Part shown: positions 26,347-36,229 of the stretch, one piece after another
How positions within the stretch are numbered: the stretch's first letter is position 1
Layout of the letters: every line of letters starts with the position of its first letter
NCBI GenBank assembly: GCA_902497065.1
Contig: CABVDH010000001.1
Span: 62,001-126,000 of the forward strand
DNA length: 64,000 nucleotides
Direction: 5' to 3'
Source of the DNA: an uncultured Collinsella sp.
GTDB lineage: Bacteria > Actinomycetota > Coriobacteriia > Coriobacteriales > Coriobacteriaceae
Position numbers and translations under genes: made by a program
Notes under the pieces: model-generated
Told to the model about the DNA's origin: nothing
Seen by the model: the letters and a program-made list of their open reading frames with translations, nothing else
Databases searched by the model: none

Positions 26347-27342
26347 ATGAGCAAGAACCTCTCCCAGCAGGTCGTTCTCGACCGCCGCGGCTTCGTTGCC
26401 GCCACCTTCGCAACCGTCGCCGGCCTTGGTCTTGCCGGCTGCTCCGACACCAGCGCCGAGGCCGACAAGGGTTCCGCCGCCGACTCCTCCAAGAGCTCCG
26501 AAGATACCGAGGCTTCCACCACGCTCGACGCCAAGGCGTTCGACAAGCTCGTCGACAACGGCCCCAAGGCCGATGACGACGCCATCGCCGCCAGCACCTG
26601 GGCCACGGCCGTCAAGGACGCCGGCGTCTTTAAGATCGGTGGCGTTCAGACCTCCACGCTCTTCTCCCTCCTCAACGAGAAAGACGGTCAGACCCGCGGC
26701 TTCGATGCCGGTATCGCACAGCTCCTGTCCAACTACATTCTGGGCGAGAACAAGGTCGAGATCACCCAGGTGACCTCGGACACGCGCGAGTCCGTCCTGC
26801 AGAACGGCCAGGTCGACGCCGTCTTTGCCACCTACACCATTACCGACGAGCGCAAGAAGCTCGTCTCCTTCGCCGGCCCCTACTACTACACCCAGCAGGC
26901 CATCCTGGTGCTCGCCGATAACGACGACATCAAGAGCGTCGACGACCTGGCCGACAAGAACGTCGCCGTCCAGTCCGGCTCCAACGGCCCCGCCATCCTG
27001 GAGGAGTTCGCTCCCAAGGCCAGCCAGCAGGAGTTCAAGACCGACGAGGAGGCCCGCCAGGCACTCCAGCAGGGCCGCGTCGATGCCTACGTCATCGATA
27101 ACAACATGCAGCAGAGCGCCCTGGTCCGCGAGCCCGGTAAGTACAAGATTGCCGGCAAGCCCTTCGGCAGCAAGGAGCCCTATGGCATCGGTCTGCCGCT
27201 CGATTCCGACGGCGTCGCCTTTGTCAACGACTTCCTTAAGAAGATCGAGGACGACGGCACCTGGACTGAGCTGTGGCAGATCTGCATCGGCGACCGTACG
27301 GGCGACACCAATGTTCCCGAGCTGCCCGAGATCGGCGCCTAG
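26347..27342 (+). CDS. Polar amino-acid ABC transporter, substrate-binding lipoprotein
   Basis: The 331-residue extracytoplasmic binding protein of family 3 begins with a signal containing the twin arginine RRGFVAATFATVAG and the lipobox GLAGC, so it is probably a Tat-exported lipoprotein. A Ser/Glu-rich linker follows. The domain has AVQSGSNGPAILEEF and VDAVFATYTITDERKKLVSFAGPYYY, typical of glutamate/glutamine binders. AGAAAGGTGTTCTACC leads to ATG. A hairpin separates it from the permease genes, allowing the usual excess of binding protein. A glutamate-like substrate is inferred from the gamma-glutamyl hydrolase at the operon end. Confidence 0.9.
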   Translation: MSKNLSQQVVLDRRGFVAATFATVAGLGLAGCSDTSAEADKGSAADSSKSSEDTEASTTLDAKAFDKLVDNGPKADDDAIAASTWATAVKDAGVFKIGGVQTSTLFSLLNEKDGQTRGFDAGIAQLLSNYILGENKVEITQVTSDTRESVLQNGQVDAVFATYTITDERKKLVSFAGPYYYTQQAILVLADNDDIKSVDDLADKNVAVQSGSNGPAILEEFAPKASQQEFKTDEEARQALQQGRVDAYVIDNNMQQSALVREPGKYKIAGKPFGSKEPYGIGLPLDSDGVAFVNDFLKKIEDDGTWTELWQICIGDRTGDTNVPELPEIGA

Positions 27343-27430
27343 GCAGCGAGCCTGGTAACGGCCGCAACGAAACCATACGGAAACGCATGATGCGCTTTAT
27401 TGCGGTAAACTGTTTCCTCACTGAGTTGTC

Positions 27431-27460
27431 GGGGCTTCCGTACACACGGGAGCCCCTTTC
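27431..27460 (+). terminator. Intra-operon attenuating hairpin
   Basis: GGGGCTtCCGT-ACAC-ACGGgAGCCCC followed by TTTCC, between the binding-protein gene and the first permease. A partial terminator or 3' stabiliser would let more binding protein than permease be made. Confidence 0.65.
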
Positions 27461-27480
27461 CTTATCGGCGGGAGGTCCGC

Positions 27481-28140
27481 ATGAGTCTCTCCGAACTCTG
27501 GTCGCTCTATGGCCAGAACTATATCGACGCGCTGCTAGCAACCTGGGGCATGACGCTTGAATCGTTTATCATCGCCATGGTGCTGGCCGTCGCCGTCACC
27601 GTGATGCGCGTGTCGCCGCTCAAGCCGCTGCGCGTCTTTGGCGACCTGTATGTCCAGGTCTTCCGTAACATCCCCGGCATCGCGCTGCTCATCATCGTCG
27701 TCTACGCGCTGCCGCCGCTCAAGGTCGTTCTGCCCTACCGCACCTGCGTTATCGTCGCCACGGTCCTTTTGGGCTCGGCCTTTGGCTCCGAGAACTTTAT
27801 GAGCGGCATCAACACCGTTGGCGTCGGTCAGGTCGAAGCCGCCCGCTCGCTGGGCATGAGCTTCAGCCGCATCCTCGCCAAGATCGTGATTCCGCAGGCG
27901 CTGCGCTCGAGCGTGCTGCCCATGACCAACCTCTTTATCGCCGTCATGCTCACCACTGCCTTGGGCAGTCAGGTGCCGCTTAAGCCGCAAGAGCTTACCG
28001 GCGTGGTGAGCTACATCAATACCCGCTCGCTCGGCGGCGTCGCCGCGTTCTTTATCTCGGCACTCGGCTACCTGGGCACGGCCTTTGTGGTGAGCCACAT
28101 TGGCAACTATATCGATAAGAAGGTGAGGATCCTCCGATGA
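27481..28140 (+). CDS. Amino-acid ABC transporter permease (first)
   Basis: The 219-residue inner-membrane subunit of the His/Glu family has about five membrane helices. The EAA loop GVGQVEAARSLGMSFSRILAKIVIPQALR binds the ATPase (quoted in part: EAARSLGMSFSRI). It opens behind GGGAGG and ends in ATGA, sharing four bases with the next permease, so the two subunits are co-translated into a heterodimer. Confidence 0.92.
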   Translation: MSLSELWSLYGQNYIDALLATWGMTLESFIIAMVLAVAVTVMRVSPLKPLRVFGDLYVQVFRNIPGIALLIIVVYALPPLKVVLPYRTCVIVATVLLGSAFGSENFMSGINTVGVGQVEAARSLGMSFSRILAKIVIPQALRSSVLPMTNLFIAVMLTTALGSQVPLKPQELTGVVSYINTRSLGGVAAFFISALGYLGTAFVVSHIGNYIDKKVRILR

Positions 28141-28970
28141 GCAAGCACTCCACCTCCGCGCTCACCATGCGCGATGCGCTCTACGAGGCTCCCGGCCCCA
28201 AGATGCGCGCCAAGATTCGCATCGGCACCGCCATCTCGCTTGTTGCCGTCGCCGCGCTCGTCGTCCTCGTGTTGCAGCGCTTTTATGTGACCGGCCAGCT
28301 TTCGGTCCACTATTGGTATTTCTTTACGCACCTCACTACCTGGAAGTTCTTGCTTGCCGGCTTTGAGGGCACCGTCAAGGTCGCACTCACCGCTGGCGCC
28401 ATCGCGCTGGTGCTGGGCTTAGCCCTTATGCTCGGCCGTACCAGCGACATTAAGCCGCTGCAGCTGGTCTGCCGCGTGCTCACCGATTTCTTCCGCGGCG
28501 TACCGAGCCTTCTGTTCATCTACTTCTTCTTTTTGGTGCTGCCCCAGTACAAGATCGCGCTGCCGTCGTTTTGGATGCTCACGCTTCCCGTCGCGCTCGC
28601 TGCCGCCGGCGTGCTGGCCGAGATCTTCCGCGCCGGCGTCAACGCCGTGCCGCGCGGCCAGGTCGAGGCGGCCCAGGCGCTCGGTCTCTCCAAGGCTAAA
28701 ATCACCTTTAAAATCGTGTTGCCGCAGGCTATTCGGTTTATCATTCCGTCCTTGATTTCGCAGCTTGTGGTCGTAGTCAAAGACACCACCGTCGCCTACG
28801 TGGTGAGCTACCCCGACCTCATGCAAAATGCCCGCGTGCTCATTACCAACTACGACGCCCTCGTGTCGGTCTACCTGGTTATCGCGGTCATCTACATCCT
28901 CATCAACGTCGCGATCAACAAGGCCGCTGTCTATGTTTCGCACAAGACCGGCGCGACCATCATCCGCTAA
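28137..28970 (+). CDS. Amino-acid ABC transporter permease (second)
   Basis: The 277-residue partner permease has a longer N terminus with an extra helix before the HisM-type core (FFRGVPSLLFIYFFFLVLP) and the EAA loop VEAAQALGLSKAKITFKIVL. The start codon overlaps the previous stop in ATGA. This arrangement, binding protein then two permeases then ATPase, is that of glutamate importers in actinobacteria. Confidence 0.92.
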   Translation: MSKHSTSALTMRDALYEAPGPKMRAKIRIGTAISLVAVAALVVLVLQRFYVTGQLSVHYWYFFTHLTTWKFLLAGFEGTVKVALTAGAIALVLGLALMLGRTSDIKPLQLVCRVLTDFFRGVPSLLFIYFFFLVLPQYKIALPSFWMLTLPVALAAAGVLAEIFRAGVNAVPRGQVEAAQALGLSKAKITFKIVLPQAIRFIIPSLISQLVVVVKDTTVAYVVSYPDLMQNARVLITNYDALVSVYLVIAVIYILINVAINKAAVYVSHKTGATIIR

Positions 28971-29006
28971 CGCTTTACCATTTCGAGTCATAAGGAGCCG
29001 AGCACC

Positions 29007-29771
<765 letters not shown>

Positions 29772-29782
29772 CCAGCCACCCC

Positions 29783-29814
29783 GTGGGACAAATCCATCGG
29801 AAGCGTTGTCCCAC
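29783..29814 (+). other. Hairpin between ABC ATPase and glutamine-amidotransferase-like gene
   Basis: GTGGGACAA and TTGTCCCAC, 14-base loop, no T-run; possible processing or stability element. Confidence 0.4.
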
Positions 29815-29858
29815 GTCTCTCATGCGCCCTGTCACCTTCAGATTCGAAAGCAACACCT

Positions 29859-30668
29859 ATGATCGGAACCCGCACTTCATCGTCATACACCCCGCACGTC
29901 GACGTCGCCCCCGCCGACCGCCCACTCATCCTCGTCGCACCGCGCTGGGAAGAGGCAGAGCCGTTTTTAACCGAGATGCTCTCCCCCAACGAGGAAATCG
30001 CAAGTGTCTTTGTCGACGCCATTCTTGCCGCCGGCGGTCTGCCGCTGCAGATGTCCATTACCGAAGACGTCGACGTTATCCGTCATTACGTGGAAATCGC
30101 CGACGGCATCGCCATTCCCGGCGGTCCGGACGTCAACCCCAAACGCTGGGGCGACGAGCGTCCTTACGACCCCACGCTGTGCTGCGAGATTCGCGACCGT
30201 TTTGAGTTTAAGCTGGTTAACGAGGTACTTCGCGCCAAGAAGCCGCTCTTTACCACCTGCCGCGGCACGCAGCTGCTTAATGTCGCCACCGGCGGCACCC
30301 TGTGCATGGACGTGCCGAGCCTGGGCGCGCGCGAGGGCCGCACGCAGTGGCGCCATACCCACGTGCTCAACGACCCCGTGCATCCCGTCGAGGTCGTGCC
30401 GGGCTCGCTGCTGGAGCGCGCGGTTGGCGGGCACAGGCTGATCCAGACCAACTCCGCACACCACTGCTGCGTCGATCGTCTGGGTAAAAGCACGCGCTTG
30501 GTCGCCAAGGCAACCGACGGCGTTCCCGAGTGTATTGAGGTCGAAGGCCAGCCTTTCTGCCTGGGCGTGCAATGGCACCCTGAGTACACGTGGAAGACGC
30601 TCGAGACCGACTTTAACCTCTGGAAGTCGTTTGTCGAGGCGGCAGCCAAGGTCAAGCAGGCCCGCTAG
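29859..30668 (+). CDS. Gamma-glutamyl-gamma-aminobutyrate hydrolase-like peptidase C26
   Basis: The 269-residue class I glutamine amidotransferase-like hydrolase has its nucleophile cysteine in PLFTTCRGTQLLNVATGG and catalytic His-Glu in CLGVQWHPEYTW. The oxyanion region GIAIPGGPDVNPKRWG is also conserved. PuuD-type enzymes split gamma-glutamyl amides to release glutamate. Position at the end of the amino-acid importer operon suggests imported gamma-glutamyl compounds are cut inside the cell. The ribosome site before the ATG is weak. Confidence 0.88.
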   Translation: MIGTRTSSSYTPHVDVAPADRPLILVAPRWEEAEPFLTEMLSPNEEIASVFVDAILAAGGLPLQMSITEDVDVIRHYVEIADGIAIPGGPDVNPKRWGDERPYDPTLCCEIRDRFEFKLVNEVLRAKKPLFTTCRGTQLLNVATGGTLCMDVPSLGAREGRTQWRHTHVLNDPVHPVEVVPGSLLERAVGGHRLIQTNSAHHCCVDRLGKSTRLVAKATDGVPECIEVEGQPFCLGVQWHPEYTWKTLETDFNLWKSFVEAAAKVKQAR

Positions 30669-30689
30669 CTCGCAAACCACAAAACAGAT

Positions 30690-30733
30690 AAGGGCGCCCC
30701 GCCGGCCACATGGTCCGGCGGGGCGCCCTTTTA
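30690..30733. terminator. Bidirectional terminator
   Basis: A 16-base perfect stem starting AAGGGCGCCCCGCCGG, with TTTTA on the plus side. It serves the amino-acid operon and probably the convergent Hpt gene. Confidence 0.88.
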
Positions 30734-30773
30734 CCTATATGTAGCCGGCAAGCAGCCCAAGGCTCGCTAGCTC

Positions 30774-31130
30774 TTATTCAGCCGCCTCGCGCAGGGCCGA
30801 CATCGTAGCCGCATATTGCTGCTGCAGCGCATGCATCCCCTCGCGGGCGCCGTCAACGGCATCGGCACCGCGCAGCGCTTCGGTCACCACGACCGCCGGC
30901 TCGTACAGATTATCGAATCCCAGGTTCTGGCTCACGCCCTTGAGCGTGTGCGCTGCCATAAACGCACCTTCGGCGTCTCCTGCCGCCATGGCGGCCTCCA
31001 GCTTGTCCATGCTCTCGTCATCCAAAAACTTGAGGGCAAAGCGGGCAAGCATTTCCTCGCCCATCAGCCGAGCGCACGCGTCATCATAATTAGCGCCGAT
31101 CTTCTCATACGCCTCACGCATGGAAATCAT
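30774..31130 (-). CDS. Histidine phosphotransfer (Hpt) domain protein
   Basis: The 118 residues form one four-helix Hpt bundle with the phospho-accepting histidine in AAHTLKGVSQNLGF. It passes phosphate between a sensor kinase and a receiver. It lies 23 bases downstream of the GGDEF/REC/HD-GYP gene, in the same operon, so its partner is probably that receiver domain. AAAGGAG precedes the ATG. No hybrid sensor kinase is in the window. Confidence 0.9.
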   Translation of the reverse strand: MISMREAYEKIGANYDDACARLMGEEMLARFALKFLDDESMDKLEAAMAAGDAEGAFMAAHTLKGVSQNLGFDNLYEPAVVVTEALRGADAVDGAREGMHALQQQYAATMSALREAAE

Positions 31131-31153
31131 GGATTGAAACTCCTTTGGTCAAA

Positions 31154-33034
31154 CTAAATCGTGGGAAACGCGACAACATCGGCGGGGCGTGCCAACGTCT
31201 CGGCAATACGGTCTTGCACCTCGAGCAGGCAGTCGAGCAACAGCGGGTTAAAGGTACCGCACTTACCGTCCAGGATCATCTGGATTGCTTCCTCGTGCGG
31301 GATAGCGTCCTTGTACACACGCACGCTCGTCAGCGCATCATACACGTCGGCCACCGAAACCACCTGCGCGGCAATGGGAATCTCGTCGCCCTTAAGGCCA
31401 TCGGGATAACCCTTGCCGTCCCAGCGCTCGTGGTGCCAACGCGCAATCTGGTACGCATATTCCATAGGCGCATTGCCGACGTGATGGCGGCCCAGCTCAA
31501 GCAACATGTCGGCGCCCATCGTGGTATGCGTCTTCATAATCTCGAACTCCTCGGGCGTAAGGCGCCCGGGTTTGTTGAGAATCGCATCGTCAATCGACAT
31601 CTTGCCGATATCGTGCAGCGCCGAAGCCAGGGCAATCGTAGAGCGTTCCTCATTGTCAAGGGAGATCGTGTCGCTACGCTGGACCAGACAGTCAAGCAGC
31701 AGCTCGGTCAGCTTCTCGATGTTCGTAACGTGCCTGCCGCTCTCGCCGTTGCGAAGCTCCATGACGCCGGCCATGATGTCGATGAGCATGCGACTGTTCT
31801 TGACGCGCTCGTTGTACTGCTGGGACAGCAGGCTCGTCAGGCGGCGCTGTTTGGCGTATAGGCGGATGGTGTTGCTTACACGGCGGCGCACGACACGGGA
31901 GTCAAACGGGCGGTTGATATAGTCCGAGGCGCCCAGCTCGTACGCGCGCAGAACCATATCATCGGAATCTTCGCTCGAAATCATGATGAAAGGCAGATTG
32001 TCGATACCCGATCGGCGCGACAGATCGGCCAGCACCTCAAAGCCGCTTATGCCCGGCATGACAATATCCAGCAGCACGAGCGACAACTCATCGCCATAGC
32101 GGTCGACCATGTCGAGCGCCGTACGACCGTTGTCGGCCTCGAGGATGCAATACTCGTCCTTGAGCATCTCGTTGAGAATGGCTCGGTTCATGTCGGAGTC
32201 ATTGACAATAAGCACCAAAGGCTTTTCGCTTTGGAAGGCTTCGATGGAATCGGCGTCGGTCACGACCGTACCGGCTTTTGCCTTAGCGCGGCTCAATAAC
32301 TGGACAGCGCGGCCAACGCCCTCATCGACCGTCTCGCCATGAATGCGAACGCCACCAACACATGCCGTCAAGCTCACGTACTCATGGCCCGGAACAATCG
32401 TGGCATGAACGGCATCGGACACCTGGTGCAGGCGACGGGTGAAGTCATCGGAGGGAATATTGGGCATGACGACCACAAACTTGTCGCAGCCATAGCGTAC
32501 AAGCTCGTCAGTCGAACGAATTCCGCTGCGTATGGCTGTCGCCACAGCACCGAGCGCAAGGTCGCCGGCATGACGGCCACACGTATCGTTGAAGACCCTA
32601 AAATCATCAAGGTCGATCACCGCAACGCCGGCATTCATGCGGGCGCTACGGAGCTTTTCCTCGTAATATCGGCGATTGCGCACACTCGTCAGCACGTCGG
32701 TGTAGACAAGGTCCTCTTCTGCAGCCTCTTGCTCATCAATCGGACGCACCATCAGCAGGACGTGAGGCTCGCCCTCGACCTTCAGAGGGCGCAGGCGAGC
32801 GCGGTACTCAGTACCATCATTGAGCAGTTGCTCCGACACCTCATCGGAGTCTGCCAAGGCCTCAAGACTCGACTGACGCAGACAAGGGCAGCGATCGCCG
32901 GCGAGTAGGCAGTTAGGCTCGCTCTTAATCTGATCGGCCGACAGCAAACGCACCACGGGGTAGGTCTTCGCGACGCGGGCGACCTCAGCGGCAGCCTCCT
33001 CGTCGGTTAGATTTGCCTCGTGATTATTGAGCAT
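31154..33034 (-). CDS. Response regulator with degenerate GGDEF, receiver and HD-GYP domains
   Basis: The protein has 626 residues. After a PAS-like N terminus, residues about 110-265 are a diguanylate cyclase fold. Its active-site motif reads YGCDK instead of GGDEF, so it is almost certainly inactive or only a binding domain. Residues about 270-400 form a receiver with the phospho-aspartate in LVLLDIVMPG. Residues about 410-610 form an HD-GYP phosphodiesterase with HDIGKMSI and HHERWDGKGYPDG intact. The net activity should be breakdown of cyclic dinucleotides, gated by phosphorylation from the neighbouring Hpt protein. GAAAGGG before ATG is a weak ribosome site. Confidence 0.9.
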   Translation of the reverse strand: MLNNHEANLTDEEAAAEVARVAKTYPVVRLLSADQIKSEPNCLLAGDRCPCLRQSSLEALADSDEVSEQLLNDGTEYRARLRPLKVEGEPHVLLMVRPIDEQEAAEEDLVYTDVLTSVRNRRYYEEKLRSARMNAGVAVIDLDDFRVFNDTCGRHAGDLALGAVATAIRSGIRSTDELVRYGCDKFVVVMPNIPSDDFTRRLHQVSDAVHATIVPGHEYVSLTACVGGVRIHGETVDEGVGRAVQLLSRAKAKAGTVVTDADSIEAFQSEKPLVLIVNDSDMNRAILNEMLKDEYCILEADNGRTALDMVDRYGDELSLVLLDIVMPGISGFEVLADLSRRSGIDNLPFIMISSEDSDDMVLRAYELGASDYINRPFDSRVVRRRVSNTIRLYAKQRRLTSLLSQQYNERVKNSRMLIDIMAGVMELRNGESGRHVTNIEKLTELLLDCLVQRSDTISLDNEERSTIALASALHDIGKMSIDDAILNKPGRLTPEEFEIMKTHTTMGADMLLELGRHHVGNAPMEYAYQIARWHHERWDGKGYPDGLKGDEIPIAAQVVSVADVYDALTSVRVYKDAIPHEEAIQMILDGKCGTFNPLLLDCLLEVQDRIAETLARPADVVAFPTI

Positions 33035-33246
33035 ATGGGGCCCTTTCGATAATTTCGCATGGTAGCGGTGGGTTCCAAATGCTACAAGGGTAACACCTTG
33101 CCGATGCAGGTAAGCACGTGAATACTGTTACATTTTTATGACCTGGCAGACGGCGCGATTGAAGCCGCAGACGTGAGGTCTCGAGCATATTTGTTAACAC
33201 GGCCGAAACGTTTGCGAGTGAAGCCTGTTTTGTTTTTTTGCAGCTG

Positions 33247-34044
33247 TTAGAGCCCCAGGATGCCACGGACAGTCTGGGCAGCCGCTGTCGGGCGATCGCG
33301 CAGGCCGTTGTGCGCGCCGGGAACCATTACGAGCGGACAGCCCAAAAGCTCAGCCGCCATCCTCGTGCCCGCCTCGCGGGGCGTACCGACCGAAAGCTCG
33401 CCCAAGAACACGGCCGACACCGCCTTTGACGCGCGGGCGCGCTCCCAGTCGGGAGCATATGTCATATTTGTTCCGTATTCATTGGCCATAAAGCAACGAC
33501 CATTGCGCAGGGCATGTTTGACTTCCGCTTCGGTCGTCCCGGGAGCCTCGGGGTCCAAGTCGCCGAGAGCTCCCAAGAAAAGCCGGAGCGCCCTTGAAAC
33601 CTTCCCCGCCGCAATCATATCGAGCAAAACCGGAGCTGCGCCCATACCGACGCCTTCGGCCGACACAGCCGGCTCATGCAGAATCGCACGGGAGACGAGA
33701 TGGGGTTCGATGCGAAGAAGCTCCAGCGCCACCAACGTACCGGCGCTATGCGCAAGCATATTTGCCGGAGCGCCAACGTGTTCGATCACGGCTTGCAGGT
33801 CGGCGGCCTGAGCGACAAGATCATAGCTGCCGTCTGCCGCATCGCTGCTGCCACCGCAGCCGCGGCGGTCGTAGGCAATTACACGGTAGTTGCGGCTGAG
33901 CTCGCAAGCGATACCGTCAAAAAATGTGCCGTCGACACAAGCGCCGTGTACGCACACCAAGGCAGGATTATCAGGCGACACATCCGGGCCGGCATATTCG
34001 CGACAGGCAATCGTGGTGCCCGCATTCTCGACCGTAAAATTCAT
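33247..34044 (-). CDS. Alpha/beta hydrolase
   Basis: The 265-residue hydrolase-fold protein has the oxyanion strand ALVCVHGACVDG, the nucleophile elbow MLAHSAGTLVALE (Ser in HSAG), an acid in the GELSVG region and the catalytic His in MVPGAHNGLRDRP. The short cap and the YDRRGCGGSSD stretch fit the esterase/haloperoxidase-like group. The substrate is unknown. It is monocistronic; 212 bases separate it from the regulator gene. Confidence 0.85.
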   Translation of the reverse strand: MNFTVENAGTTIACREYAGPDVSPDNPALVCVHGACVDGTFFDGIACELSRNYRVIAYDRRGCGGSSDAADGSYDLVAQAADLQAVIEHVGAPANMLAHSAGTLVALELLRIEPHLVSRAILHEPAVSAEGVGMGAAPVLLDMIAAGKVSRALRLFLGALGDLDPEAPGTTEAEVKHALRNGRCFMANEYGTNMTYAPDWERARASKAVSAVFLGELSVGTPREAGTRMAAELLGCPLVMVPGAHNGLRDRPTAAAQTVRGILGL

Positions 34045-34269
34045 GTTGTGCCCCCATCATCAATGCTCATCCAGTTGCACGTCAGCGCGGTTGGATGGAC
34101 CCGCATTGCCTTACGCCTTGTTAACAGATTAACTGTACCCGACCCGAGGCTTTTCATGGCACGGCATAATGAGCGACGTGAAAAAACGAAACTTGTAAAG
34201 CAAGAGCCCGCACCTTGCTTTGGAGCCGATGCTATGCTTAGGCACAATTGTCTTGAGGAGCATATGCCT

Positions 34270-35046
34270 ATGTCTACGTTTTTAAATGCCAGCCCCATCT
34301 TTGGGCCCGTTCGCAGCCGTCGCCTGGGCCTTTCGCTCGGCGTCAACATGATGCCGGCCAGCGGCAAAATCTGCACGTTCGACTGCATTTACTGCGAAAA
34401 CGGTCTCAACGCTGAGCGCCCCTGCCATGAGCCGTACAACATAGCTGCCGTGGCACTCGACGCGCTCGAGGTAAAGCTGCGCGAGATGGCAGCCGAGGGC
34501 GAGCTCCCCGATGTAATCACCTTCGCAGGCAACGGCGAGCCCACCGCCGCACCGGAGTTTCCGCAGGCCATCGCCGGCGCCGTCGCGCTGCGCGACGAGC
34601 TTGCCCCAAACTCCAAAATCGCCGTGCTCTCCAACGGCACGCGCGCCGACCGCCCCGAGGTACACGACGCGCTCATGATGGTCGACGACAACATTCTTAA
34701 GCTCGATACCGCCGATTCGGCGTTTATCCAGCTGCTCGACCAGCCCGTTGGCCCCTACGACGTCGAGCACCAGATCGAGACGTTCGCAAGCTTTGACGGT
34801 CACGTTATTATCCAGACGATCTTTTTGACCGGCGAGTATCAAGGCAAGCCCATTGACAACACCGGCGAGGAGTACGTTGCCCCCTGGCTCGCGGCGCTTG
34901 AGCGCATTCGCCCACAAGAAGCGACCATCTACACGGTGGCGCGCGAGACACCGGTCGCCGGCCTTGCCAAGGCAGCACCCGAGGTGCTCGACACGATCGC
35001 TGCACGCGTGCGCGCCCTCGGCATCCCCTGCCAGGTGAGCTACTAG
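34270..35046 (+). CDS. Radical SAM protein
   Basis: The 258-residue enzyme has the 4Fe-4S motif CTFDCIYCENG (CxxxCxxC) at residues about 36-46. The pattern SRRLGLSLGVNMMP before it and the glycine-rich VITFAGNGEPTAAPEF are typical of the small radical SAM group related to the wyosine-type enzymes. Function unknown. I chose the ATG at 34270 because GAGGAG lies nine bases before it; the ATG at 34264 is only three bases from that site. The frame is open far upstream but has no plausible start. Confidence 0.82.
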   Translation: MSTFLNASPIFGPVRSRRLGLSLGVNMMPASGKICTFDCIYCENGLNAERPCHEPYNIAAVALDALEVKLREMAAEGELPDVITFAGNGEPTAAPEFPQAIAGAVALRDELAPNSKIAVLSNGTRADRPEVHDALMMVDDNILKLDTADSAFIQLLDQPVGPYDVEHQIETFASFDGHVIIQTIFLTGEYQGKPIDNTGEEYVAPWLAALERIRPQEATIYTVARETPVAGLAKAAPEVLDTIAARVRALGIPCQVSY

Positions 35047-35087
35047 CAAAACCACGCAGCAGCCATTACCCACCATCCCGCCCCATC

Positions 35088-35154
35088 AGTTGCGGTGATA
35101 TAGTTCCTATTTGTGCTGTTAAACCGCTTAAATCGGAACTATATCACCGCAACT
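35088..35154. repeat. Long perfect inverted repeat (20-bp arms, 27-base loop)
   Basis: The arm AGTTGCGGTGATATAGTTCC repeats exactly inverted, then TTTTA. It may terminate the radical SAM gene, but the perfect 20-bp AT-rich arms and long loop are unlike the other terminators here. Confidence 0.75.
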
Positions 35155-35206
35155 TTTATGGACGCGTGGGTGGGCTATACTAGCTGCGAATGAAAGGAAG
35201 TTAGCC

Positions 35207-36094
35207 ATGTTTGACAACGGACCCGTACCCGGCCGCAACGATGCTTGCTGGTGTGGCAGCGGCAAAAAATATAAGAAATGCCATAGCGCCTTTGATGAGC
35301 GCCTCGAGCGCTTGTGGGAAGAGGGCTGGGAGGTTCTACCCCGCACGCTCTACAAGACGCCCGCCGATATCGAGGGCATCAAGCGCTCGGCCGCCATCAA
35401 CGTGGGCGTGCTCGATTACGTAGGCGAGCATATCGCCGCGGGCATGACCACCAACCAGATCGACCAGATGATCTACGACTACACCGTCGAGCACGGCGGC
35501 ACGCCGGCCGACCTCAACTACGAGGGCTACCCCAAGAGCGTATGCACCTCGATCAACGATGTGGTCTGTCACGGCATCCCCTGCGATACGGACGTGCTGC
35601 ACGAGGGCGACATCATCAACGTGGACTGCTCCACGATCTTGGACGGCTACTTTAGCGACTCGAGCCGCATGTTCTGCATCGGCGAGGTTTCGGCCGAGCG
35701 TCAGCGCCTGGTCGACGTCACCCGCGCCAGCGTGGAGGCGGGTCTGGCGGCCGTCAAGCCGTGGCTGCCGCTCTCCGTTATGGCCGAGGCCGTGCAAAAG
35801 ACGGTCGAGGACGCCGGCTTTAGCGTGGTGCGCGAGTACGGCGGGCACGGCATTGGCAAGGAGTTCCACGAGGACCCGTTTGTGGGCTTTACCACCGAGG
35901 CACCCGATGTGGACACCATCATGGCCCCGGGTATGGTCTTTACCATCGAGCCCATGGTCAACGCCGGAGCGCCCGACATCAAGATCAGCAAGGGCGACGG
36001 CTGGTGCGTGCGCACCAAGGACGGTAGCGATTCGGCCCAATGCGAGGTACAGCTCGTGGTGACCGAGGACGGCTACGAGCTGCTGAGCTGGTAG
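35207..36094 (+). CDS. map: Methionine aminopeptidase with N-terminal SEC-C zinc motif
   Basis: Removes the initiator methionine from new proteins. Residues 9-26 form a SEC-C motif (GRNDACWCGSGKKYKKCH), which in other MetAPs binds zinc and helps ribosome contact. The catalytic domain follows with metal ligands in IINVDCSTILDGYFSD, GGHGIGKEFHEDP, FTIEPMV and CEVQLVV. The 295 residues fit type Ib enzymes. GAAAGGAAG lies before ATG. It is monocistronic, with a strong terminator. Confidence 0.95.
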   Translation: MFDNGPVPGRNDACWCGSGKKYKKCHSAFDERLERLWEEGWEVLPRTLYKTPADIEGIKRSAAINVGVLDYVGEHIAAGMTTNQIDQMIYDYTVEHGGTPADLNYEGYPKSVCTSINDVVCHGIPCDTDVLHEGDIINVDCSTILDGYFSDSSRMFCIGEVSAERQRLVDVTRASVEAGLAAVKPWLPLSVMAEAVQKTVEDAGFSVVREYGGHGIGKEFHEDPFVGFTTEAPDVDTIMAPGMVFTIEPMVNAGAPDIKISKGDGWCVRTKDGSDSAQCEVQLVVTEDGYELLSW

Positions 36095-36102
36095 CAGTAG
36101 AT

Positions 36103-36155
36103 GCGCCGGTCTTCGCGATGGATATGTTAACCATCGCGAAGACCAGCGTTTTATT
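36103..36155 (+). terminator. Intrinsic terminator of map
   Basis: CTTCGCGATGG pairs with CCATCGCGAAG, extended outward through GGTC/GACC with one mismatch beyond, and is followed by TTTTATTTG. Confidence 0.92.
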
Positions 36156-36168
36156 TGAACGTTTTACC

Positions 36169-36211
36169 TGATAAAACCTGCCAAAATAAACCTGTTCCTT
36201 TTTGGTAGGTT
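36169..36211 (+). repeat. Dispersed AACCTGCCAAAA repeat, copy 2
   Basis: Nearly identical to copy 1 (CCTGTTCC instead of CCTGTCC inside). It ends 18 bases before the GTG of the dehydrogenase gene, so it lies in that gene's 5' leader or promoter. Confidence 0.85.
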
Positions 36212-36229
36212 GAGCGGAAAGGACTGCTT

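Noticed and set aside
33676..34269. Upstream extension of the radical SAM gene
   Set aside because: The extra sequence overlaps the alpha/beta hydrolase on the other strand and shows no domain; a good ribosome site exists only near 34264-34270.
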